From an uncultured Anaerolineaceae bacterium (GTDB lineage Bacteria; Chloroflexota; Anaerolineae; Promineifilales; Promineifilaceae): a DNA stretch of 10,760 nucleotides. Positions within the stretch are counted from its first letter, which is position 1. Each line of letters starts with the position of its first letter. Position numbers and translations under genes: made by a program. Below are positions 5,061-10,593 of the stretch, one piece after another. The stretch lies in NCBI GenBank assembly GCA_937967805.1, contig CALBTC010000256.1, positions 1-10,760 of the forward strand, written 5' to 3'. Under the pieces are notes generated by a model. The model searched no databases. It was given only the letters and a program-made list of their open reading frames with translations, and was not told the origin of the DNA.

Positions 5061-7484
5061 CTAATCCTCGTTGAACTTGACGACGGTGACGCCGGCACCG
5101 CCTTCGCCATCTTTGCCTTCTTCGAAGGAGGCAACGTGCTTGTTGTTTTTGAGCGATTTGCGTACGGCCGTACGCAGCTTTCCCGTTCCCTTGCCATGAA
5201 TAATGCGCACCCACGGCATCCGCGAAAGATAAGCTTGATCGATGAACGTCGTCAGCTCGCTCAATCCTTCATCTACGCGACGGCCGCGAATGTCCAGCTC
5301 CACACCGGGCGAACTGGTTTTTGCCAGCGGCGTAGACTCCATCTCCGGCTCTTCGTCTTTGGGACGGCTCTTGAACTCCAGATCGCTAAGCTTGGCCCGC
5401 ATTTGCAAGCGGCCGACGGCAATCATCGCCTCGTACTTGCTCAGCGAAATAATTTCGCCCTCGGTGTTCAGCGCCTTTATCACAACTTTGTCGCCCTCTT
5501 CGAGCTCCAAACGGTTGCTGGTGGGCTTGCGCGTTTTGGTTGTCTTAGGCGCAATTTTCTCGACCTCATCTTCCTCCAGCGCAGCCACATCCTTGCTTAC
5601 CTGCTTTAGTTTATTCAGCGATTGGGCATCACGGATTTGCTTGCGTGCCTGGCGCAGCTCTTCCTCGATGGCGGCGATTTTTTGCCGCGCTTCTTCCTGG
5701 GCCTCGGCCAGCACTGCTTCCCGTTCTTCTTCTAATTGTTCCAACTGCCGTGCCAGGGCATCTTTCTCATCTTCCAGTTGGCGGCGAATGAGCCGGGCCG
5801 CCGCTTCTTCCGAGGAGATTTTTTCGCGCAAATCGTAGATGGCGTCCAGCATACTTTCCGCTTCGTTGCTGCCGGCACCGGTCAGCTTCATGGCGTCATC
5901 CAGGATGGTTTCATCCAGCCCCAGCCGCCGGGCAATGGCAAAGGCGTTGGACTTGCCGGGGATGCCAATCGCCATTTCGAAGGTGGGCGAGAGCGTTTCG
6001 ATGTCAAACAGCAGCGAGGCGTTGGTGGCTCCCGGCTGCTGGTCGGCGTACAGTTTCAGCTCCGGGTAATGGGTGGCAATGAAGGTCGTCGCCCCCTTGT
6101 CGCGCAAAAAACTGGTGATCGCCTGGGCCAGCGCCGCGCCTTCTGCCGGATCCGTGCCGGAGCCGAGCTCATCAAGCAGCACCAGCGAGCGGTCATCTAC
6201 CCGGCTGAGAATGCGAATGATGTTGGTCATGTGGGCCGAGAAGGTGGAAAGACTCTGCTCAATCGACTGCTCGTCGCCGATGTCGGCAAATACGTCCTCA
6301 AAGACGGTGAGTTTGGCTTCGATGGCCGGCAGGTGTATCCCCGATTGGGCCATGAGCACCATGAGCCCGGTGGTTTTGAGACTGACGGTTTTACCGCCGG
6401 TGTTTGGGCCGGTGATGAGCACGGTAAAAACGTCCTCGTGCAGCGTCAGGTCGGTGGGGATGACTTCGCCGGGCGGCAGCAGGGGATGGCGCGCGCTGCG
6501 TATCCAGATGGTGCTGCCGGGATGCAAATTGCGCGGCGGCGGCGTCCATTTGGCCCGCTCGTTGGCGTGTTTGGGCGGCTTGGGCTGCTCAAATTCGCGC
6601 CAATCGATAAATTCCGGCGGCACGCCTTTGATAACGGCCGCATATTTGGCCCGGGCAAAAATCAAGTCCAGCTCGGCCATGCGCTCCACAATGCGAATAA
6701 TGATGTCGGCTACGTCGGCAACCTTGTCAGAGAGCTCGGCCAGGATGCGCTCGATTTCGGCTTGCTCGCTCATTTGCAGGCCGCGGTATTCGTTGTTGAG
6801 ATCAACCGTGCCGATCGGCTCCATCCACAGGGTCGCCCCACTGCCGCTCTGGTCGTGGACAATGCCTTTGATGCGTCCTTTGGCATCGGTTTTGACGGGC
6901 ACGACGTAACGGCCGCTGCGCATGGAGATGATCGGTTCCTGGAGCCACTGGTTTTGGCTGGAGTTGAGCAAACTTTGCAGCTTGTCCTGGATACGGCCGT
7001 GTACCGTACGCAGCTCAGACCGAATCTTGGCCAGCTTGCTGCTGGCACTGTCCAGCACCTCGCCCCGCTCGTCGAGGGTGCTGCTGATGGTGTCTACCAG
7101 GCCAGGGACTTCTTCCACCAGTTCGGCGATGGCGGCCAGGTAAGGGAACTCTTCGGCCACCTTGAGGAGCTGCCGTTTGAGTGTGCGGGCGGCCACCAGC
7201 GTGCTGCGGATGTCCAGCAAATCTTCAGCGGGCAGGGTGAAGCCGCGCTTGGAATTTTCTGCCGGGCGGCGCACGTCTCGTGCCCCACCAATGGTGATGT
7301 TGGTGTGGGTGTCTAGCAGCAGGAGGGCTTCGGCCGTTTCGGTTTGCCACTGCTCGGCCAGAATCTGATCGGTGGTGGGTTGCAGTTTACGGGCCTGCTC
7401 TTCACCGGCGCTGAAGCTGGTGTAGCCGGCTAAGATGTTGAGAACTTTATGATATTCAAGGGTATGTAACGATTTTGTGTCCAT
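5061..7484 (-). CDS. mutS2: Endonuclease MutS2 (MutS-family ATPase with Smr domain)
   Basis: The 807-residue product has the full MutS2 architecture. There is no N-terminal mismatch-recognition domain. A core/clamp helical region (1-300) leads to the ABC-type ATPase with Walker A GPNTGGKT (359-366), an STFSAHM signature (413-419) and Walker B LVLLDELGSGTDP (434-446). A long charged coiled coil follows (about 550-635), then a KOW-like basic stretch (about 660-705) and a C-terminal Smr nuclease domain with LDIRG (730-734) and HGKGTGKLR (763-771). MutS2 suppresses homologous recombination in Helicobacter and Thermus and acts in rescue of collided ribosomes in Bacillus; which role applies here cannot be told. 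The length is normal. The ATG at 7484 is preceded by AAGGA at about five bases. A terminator follows at 4946-4973. A 14-base palindrome, CGTACGGCCGTACG, lies inside the Smr coding part at 5161-5174. Confidence 0.95.
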   Translation of the reverse strand: MDTKSLHTLEYHKVLNILAGYTSFSAGEEQARKLQPTTDQILAEQWQTETAEALLLLDTHTNITIGGARDVRRPAENSKRGFTLPAEDLLDIRSTLVAARTLKRQLLKVAEEFPYLAAIAELVEEVPGLVDTISSTLDERGEVLDSASSKLAKIRSELRTVHGRIQDKLQSLLNSSQNQWLQEPIISMRSGRYVVPVKTDAKGRIKGIVHDQSGSGATLWMEPIGTVDLNNEYRGLQMSEQAEIERILAELSDKVADVADIIIRIVERMAELDLIFARAKYAAVIKGVPPEFIDWREFEQPKPPKHANERAKWTPPPRNLHPGSTIWIRSARHPLLPPGEVIPTDLTLHEDVFTVLITGPNTGGKTVSLKTTGLMVLMAQSGIHLPAIEAKLTVFEDVFADIGDEQSIEQSLSTFSAHMTNIIRILSRVDDRSLVLLDELGSGTDPAEGAALAQAITSFLRDKGATTFIATHYPELKLYADQQPGATNASLLFDIETLSPTFEMAIGIPGKSNAFAIARRLGLDETILDDAMKLTGAGSNEAESMLDAIYDLREKISSEEAAARLIRRQLEDEKDALARQLEQLEEEREAVLAEAQEEARQKIAAIEEELRQARKQIRDAQSLNKLKQVSKDVAALEEDEVEKIAPKTTKTRKPTSNRLELEEGDKVVIKALNTEGEIISLSKYEAMIAVGRLQMRAKLSDLEFKSRPKDEEPEMESTPLAKTSSPGVELDIRGRRVDEGLSELTTFIDQAYLSRMPWVRIIHGKGTGKLRTAVRKSLKNNKHVASFEEGKDGEGGAGVTVVKFNED

Positions 7485-7498
7485 TTTTCCTTAAGTTA

Positions 7499-7516
7499 GC
7501 CACAGAGGACACAGAG
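7499..7516 (+). repeat. Dispersed intergenic repeat, CCACAGAG type (copy 5)
   Basis: CCACAGAG (7500-7507) is followed by GACACAGAG (7508-7516), directly upstream of the mutS2 ribosome binding site. It is in the same orientation as the element at 4988 beyond the other end of the gene. Confidence 0.6.
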
Positions 7517-7603
7517 AGAAAAGAGGGTTGAAAAGCACAGGCAAAAAATCTGCGTAATCTGTGGATTTATCGACTTGGAAGCACATACCCTCGGGTGTGG
7601 TTT

Positions 7604-7729
7604 TTAGCGAGAGAGGTTCCGAGTCGGTTGATTTTTGTTAAGCAGGATGTGGTGGGTTGATACGGCTTTCACGGGCAATCGTAGACGACCGTTTTGGCCC
7701 ACAAGCAATGCAATTTTAATGACAAGCAT
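7604..7729 (-). CDS. Candidate small protein, 41 residues, unknown
   Basis: A minus-strand ORF runs from the ATG at 7729 to a TAA at 7604. It is preceded by GAGGAGGT eight bases before the ATG, as strong as any ribosome binding site in the window. A promoter-like TTAGCC, 17 bases, TATACT arrangement lies at 7790-7762 and would give a leader of about 26 bases. The product begins MLVIKIALLVGQNGRLRLP and ends in a basic, Asn-rich tail. It has a short hydrophobic start but no recognisable domain. It lies upstream of mutS2 on the same strand, about 120 bases away, and reads away from the TPM gene. I recognise no homologue. It could be a real small protein, a leader peptide or chance; the ribosome binding site is the main argument. 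Confidence 0.4.
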   Translation of the reverse strand: MLVIKIALLVGQNGRLRLPVKAVSTHHILLNKNQPTRNLSR

Positions 7730-7761
7730 GATAATTAACCTCCTCGTTTAGATTTTGGACA

Positions 7762-7790
7762 AGTATACCTGTGAATTGGATTCTGGCTAA
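7762..7790 (-). promoter_or_regulatory. Possible promoter for the 41-codon ORF (and perhaps mutS2)
   Basis: On the minus strand TTAGCC (7790-7785) and TATACT (7767-7762) are 17 bases apart. The -10 box matches five of six consensus bases, the -35 only three. No better promoter was found between here and the mutS2 start. Confidence 0.3.
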
Positions 7791-7824
7791 ATTGTACTTG
7801 ATACCATGTTTTAGGATGACTGCT

Positions 7825-7830
7825 TATAAT
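7825..7830 (+). promoter_or_regulatory. Possible -10 box for the TPM-domain gene
   Basis: A perfect TATAAT lies about 140 bases upstream of the TPM start. No good -35 box stands at the usual distance: TTGATA at 7798-7803 is 21 bases away, and a TG lies one base off the extended -10 position. The call is tentative. Confidence 0.3.
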
Positions 7831-7901
7831 TTGGAACAATTAACAGGTTTTTCTCTAAAGAGACGACATGAGCGCAAGCTCAACATGAATGGAAATCTCA
7901 C

Positions 7902-7942
7902 GCCAAGCCGCCAAGTGCGCCAAACTGTCTTTGCGACTTTGC
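7902..7942. repeat. Imperfect inverted repeat of CCAAG/CTTTG units
   Basis: GCCAAGCCGCCAAG (7902-7915) pairs with CTTTGCGACTTTGC (7929-7942) at 11 of 14 positions, leaving a 13-base loop. The left arm is built of GCCAAG units and the right of CTTTGC units. It ends about 15 bases before the ribosome binding site of the TPM gene and would lie in its mRNA leader if transcription starts near 7837. Confidence 0.45.
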
Positions 7943-7970
7943 ATGAGGTTATTTTCGAGGAGGCTATTTC

Positions 7971-9143
7971 ATGAAGCGGTTCAATTGCAAGACTTGCTGG
8001 ACGGCCGTTTTGCTTTTTGCAATTCTTTGGTTGGGGTGGGGACTGCTGTCAGGAACGGCCGTTTCCGCCCAATCCAGCTATCCCACCGCCGATGATCTGT
8101 TTGTCAATGATTACGCCGACGTCATCAACAGTACAGATGAGGCGCAGATTCGCGAGCTGTTGGCCGCGTATGAAGCCGGCAGCGGTGTGCAGATGACGGT
8201 GCTGACGGTGCGCTCGTTCACCGATTACAACACCGGGGATACCACCATTGAGCAGTTTGCCACGAACCTGTTTAATGAATGGGGCATTGGCCAGGCCAGC
8301 CGCAATGATGGCGTCTTGTTTTTAGTGGCGATTGAGGATCGGGAGCTGCGCGTTGAGCTGGGGGCGGCGTATGGGGTGGAGTTCAACGGCCGTATGCAGC
8401 GCATCATCGACCAGATTATTATTCCCTACTTCCGCCAGGAAAAGTACAGCCTGGGCATTCACGAGGGCAGCCGGGCCATCATTGCCGATTTGCGCGGCGA
8501 GGTATATGAATCATTGGCAGAGACGCGCGGCGGAACGAGCAGTTCACCTGTTTCGCCTCCGGCCACAAGTTCGAGTGAGACCTCGTCAACGGCCGTTCGC
8601 TATCCCACCATATTTTACCGGTTAGAAGAGATTCTGATTGGTTTGGGCGTTGTGGGTACTCCATTGGGCGCTTTGTTGTTTGCCCGTTACCGGCGCAACA
8701 GGCCACGCCAATGCACCAACTGCCAAACGATGATGACCCGGCTAGATGAACGGGCCGACGATGCATATCTGGATAAAGGGCAGCTCAGCGAAGAGCATCT
8801 TGGTTCAGTTGATTATGACGTGTGGCTTTGCGGCAACTGCCAGCAGCGCGAGGTGATTCCATACAAAAACTGGCTGCGGCGCTACGACCGTTGCCGCAAC
8901 TGCAACTATCGCACCGTGAGCAACAGCTCGAAAGTGATATCTTCTGCTACCTACACCAGCACCGGCCTGCGCGAGAATCGGGCGTACTGCAACCACTGCC
9001 ACCACGAAGAAATTACCCAATCGGTCATTCCACGAAAGGTAAAATCAAGCAGCAGCTCCAGCTCGTTTGGCAGCTCGTCTCGTTCCAGCAGCTCCTTTGG
9101 CGGCGGCCGTTCCTCCGGCGGTGGGGCGAGTGGGAAGTGGTAA
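7971..9143 (+). CDS. Secreted membrane-anchored TPM-domain protein with four CxxC pairs
   Basis: The 390-residue product starts with a signal peptide (hydrophobic 11-30, likely cleavage after Ala33 in VSA|Q). A TPM domain follows (about 38-180: DLFVNDYADVINS, then GVQMTVLTV, NDGVLFLVAIEDRELRVELG). TPM domains occur in photosystem repair protein TLP18.3, Psb32 and MOLO-1, and in bacterial YgcG-type proteins. After a Ser/Pro linker comes a transmembrane helix (about 219-239), then a cytoplasmic region with four CxxC pairs (Cys248/251, 287/290, 308/311 and 340/343), enough for two zinc sites. The C-terminal Ser- and Gly-rich tail ends GGGASGKW, typical of YgcG-like proteins. The start is secure: GAGGAGG lies seven bases before the ATG. 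It is the only clear plus-strand gene and ends two bases from the convergent dehalogenase. Its role is probably in envelope or membrane-protein quality control, inferred from the family. Confidence 0.85.
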   Translation: MKRFNCKTCWTAVLLFAILWLGWGLLSGTAVSAQSSYPTADDLFVNDYADVINSTDEAQIRELLAAYEAGSGVQMTVLTVRSFTDYNTGDTTIEQFATNLFNEWGIGQASRNDGVLFLVAIEDRELRVELGAAYGVEFNGRMQRIIDQIIIPYFRQEKYSLGIHEGSRAIIADLRGEVYESLAETRGGTSSSPVSPPATSSSETSSTAVRYPTIFYRLEEILIGLGVVGTPLGALLFARYRRNRPRQCTNCQTMMTRLDERADDAYLDKGQLSEEHLGSVDYDVWLCGNCQQREVIPYKNWLRRYDRCRNCNYRTVSNSSKVISSATYTSTGLRENRAYCNHCHHEEITQSVIPRKVKSSSSSSSFGSSSRSSSSFGGGRSSGGGASGKW

Positions 9144-9145
9144 AG

Positions 9146-10036
9146 TTAGACGGCCGTTCGCCCCATAAAATCAAGAATATGCATGGCAATTTCCACGCCT
9201 TTGTCTTCCTGTAAAAAGTGACCGGCCCCTTCGATGGTGATTTCCGGCTGGTCTTGGGCACCGGGGATGGCACGGCGGAACAGGGCATCGCCGCCCCGGG
9301 TAATTGGGTCGCCGTCGCTGAACATGATAAGGGCCGGTTTGGTCCAGCGGGTGAGCTGGCGCTGAGCCCGGCTCATCTCGGCAGCACCAGGGTCTTCTGG
9401 TTTGATGGGGACGAGCAGAGGGAAAACGGCCGCTCCCGCCTTAAACCGCTCATCGGGGAAAGGAGCCTCATATGCTTTCACCACTTCTTTGGGCAGCTGC
9501 GTGACCGTGCCGTTTTGAATGACACGTCCCACAGGCAGCTTCGTGCCAAAACGCTCAGAGGCAGCGCGCCACTGCATAAACGCCTCCGGCATGGGGAACA
9601 TCCCCGTGGGCAGGCCCGTGTTCATGATCACCAACCGGGCAAAGCGCTCGGGCAGTTGAGTGGCGATGGTGAGGCCGAGTAAACCGCCCCAATCCTGGAC
9701 AACCACTGTAATCCCTTGCAAATCCAACGCTTCAATAAAACCTACCAGCACGTCCCGATGCATCTGGAAGCTGTAGGCGGCGGGATCGGTGTATTTGTCG
9801 GAACGGCCGAATCCCACCAAATCCGGGGCGATGACGCGGTGCTGTGCTGCCAGCGGCGGGATCATCTTGCGGTAGAGGTAGGACCAGCTTGGCTCCCCGT
9901 GCAGGCAAAGGATAATCTCGCCTTTGCCCTCATCTACGTAGTGCAGGCGCAGACCGTTGACCTCCACGTAGTTTGGCGCAAAGGGAAAGTCGGGCAAGTT
10001 GTCAAATCGGTCATCTGGGGTGCGGATGGTTTCCAT
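9146..10036 (-). CDS. Haloalkane dehalogenase (alpha/beta hydrolase, HLD-I type)
   Basis: The 296-residue enzyme should hydrolyse a carbon-halogen bond of haloalkanes to an alcohol plus halide. Key residues are visible: the oxyanion/halide motif HGEPSW (46-51), nucleophile Asp115 followed by halide-binding Trp116 in VQDWGG, probable acid Asp243 in SDGDPITRGG, and His273 in GAGHFLQED. The N-terminal TPDDRFDNLPDFPFAPNYVEV and the NTGLPTG and AGAAVFPLLVP segments match HLD subfamily I closely. The frame is open upstream to 10165, but the ATG at 10036 is right: GAGGAG lies eight bases before it, and the extension would translate a repeat-like hairpin. It lies 91 bases downstream of the receiver gene and may be co-transcribed with it. 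The natural substrate is unknown; epoxide or ester hydrolysis is less likely given the Asp-Trp pair. The gene ends in ACGGCCGT, encoding Thr-Ala-Val. Confidence 0.88.
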   Translation of the reverse strand: METIRTPDDRFDNLPDFPFAPNYVEVNGLRLHYVDEGKGEIILCLHGEPSWSYLYRKMIPPLAAQHRVIAPDLVGFGRSDKYTDPAAYSFQMHRDVLVGFIEALDLQGITVVVQDWGGLLGLTIATQLPERFARLVIMNTGLPTGMFPMPEAFMQWRAASERFGTKLPVGRVIQNGTVTQLPKEVVKAYEAPFPDERFKAGAAVFPLLVPIKPEDPGAAEMSRAQRQLTRWTKPALIMFSDGDPITRGGDALFRRAIPGAQDQPEITIEGAGHFLQEDKGVEIAMHILDFMGRTAV

Positions 10037-10078
10037 TGGTTGCTCCTCAAAAAAATAGGACGCTGATTGGCCTGATCT

Positions 10079-10107
10079 CCCTGATTTTTTTATCAGGAAA
10101 ATCAGGG
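10079..10107. repeat. Hairpin-forming inverted repeat upstream of the dehalogenase
   Basis: CCCTGATTTT (10079-10088) and AAAATCAGGG (10098-10107) are exact reverse complements around a 9-base loop. An alternative inner stem, CCTGAT/ATCAGG (10080-10085 and 10092-10097), is mutually exclusive with it. It is followed by AAATCTGCGTA (10108-10118), shared with the spacer upstream of mutS2. No T run follows on either strand, so it is not a typical terminator. It lies between the receiver stop and the dehalogenase start. Confidence 0.6.
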
Positions 10108-10127
10108 AAATCTGCGTACCAATAAAA

Positions 10128-10553
10128 TCAATCGTTATTCCAGTCTGGGAAATATGTGTCACCACTCAACACTGATTCACATGCCTCATTAAGGTCGGCG
10201 GGCGTTAAAGGGCGTCGCAGCAAACCCTTAAATCCTTGCATTTTTAGCTGTTGGCATTCGTCATTTTTTAGCCAAGGATTCCAATGGTAAATCAAAAATG
10301 CTGACTTCTGGAGTTTTGGGAGTTGCCGCATTAATTGAAACAATTCAATTCCTGTCGGCTCTTCATTTGAAAGGGGGCGATGATCGAGAATGACCAGATC
10401 AGGCACCATTCCTTCAAGAATTGAGAGTGCATCTTTGCTAGAAGAGGTTATGGAGACATTTTTGAACCCGTAATGTTTCAGAAATGCTTCTGATAACATA
10501 GCGTTTTCCGCTTCCTGAATGATTAAAATGTGACACTTTTCTTTATCGATCAT
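10128..10553 (-). CDS. Stand-alone receiver-like (REC) domain protein, atypical
   Basis: The 141-residue protein has the response-regulator receiver pattern and no output domain: HILIIQEAENAML (8-20), PDLVILDHRP with the probable phospho-acceptor Asp57, GIELFQLMR (68-76) and GFKGLLRRPLTPADL (107-121). Most other active-site residues are altered. The usual acidic pair near residue 13 is Gln13-Glu14, the Thr/Ser after strand 4 is Tyr/His (89-90), and the invariant Lys is Arg114. Phosphorylation is therefore doubtful, and it may be a pseudo-receiver acting through binding. Two 60-base samples give only 35-37% GC against about 58-60% in neighbouring genes, and it contains no CGGCCG, which suggests recent acquisition. 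The ATG at 10553 has no clear Shine-Dalgarno sequence and lies 13 bases from the palindrome at 10567-10588. No histidine kinase is visible nearby. Confidence 0.72.
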   Translation of the reverse strand: MIDKEKCHILIIQEAENAMLSEAFLKHYGFKNVSITSSSKDALSILEGMVPDLVILDHRPLSNEEPTGIELFQLMRQLPKLQKSAFLIYHWNPWLKNDECQQLKMQGFKGLLRRPLTPADLNEACESVLSGDTYFPDWNND

Positions 10554-10566
10554 GGTTGTTTCGGTA

Positions 10567-10588
10567 GGTCAATTTTGCAAAATTGACC
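10567..10588. promoter_or_regulatory. Perfect 22-base palindrome, candidate operator
   Basis: GGTCAATTTTG (10567-10577) is followed directly by its exact reverse complement CAAAATTGACC (10578-10588). It lies in the 40-base gap between the stop of the asparaginase-like gene and the start of the receiver gene. With no loop and no T run it is a poor terminator, so a site for a dimeric DNA-binding protein is more likely. Confidence 0.5.
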
Positions 10589-10593
10589 AACGG

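Larger units (their letters stand above)
7485..7970. other. 486-base spacer between mutS2 and the TPM gene
   Basis: This AT-rich, divergently read spacer contains an RCRCAGAG-type repeat (7499-7516), the sequence AAATCTGCGTA (7546-7556, repeated at 10108-10118), a candidate 41-codon minus-strand ORF with its own promoter-like and ribosome-binding sequences (7604-7790), a TATAAT box for the TPM gene (7825-7830), and a CCAAG-type imperfect inverted repeat (7902-7942). An open plus-strand frame from the GTG at 7771 to 7974 passes through these elements and has no ribosome binding site, so I do not call it a gene. Confidence 0.5.

Noticed and set aside
5736..7316. 526-codon plus-strand open frame inside mutS2
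   Set aside because: It is antisense to well-conserved MutS2 motifs and has no recognisable domain; long shadow frames are expected opposite GC-rich genes.
7582..7605. Terminator-like CACATACCC/GGGTGTG followed by TTTTT on the plus strand
   Set aside because: The stem has a two-base bulge and no plus-strand gene lies upstream to be terminated, so it is too weak to call.
7771..7974. 67-codon plus-strand frame ending in ATGA overlap with the TPM start
   Set aside because: It starts at a GTG without a ribosome binding site and runs through the TATAAT box and an inverted repeat; the overlap looks accidental.
10037..10165. N-terminal extension of the dehalogenase by 43 residues
   Set aside because: The internal ATG at 10036 has a strong GAGGAG and matches the family start (METIRTPDDRF). 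The extension would translate the hairpin repeat and overlap the receiver gene.
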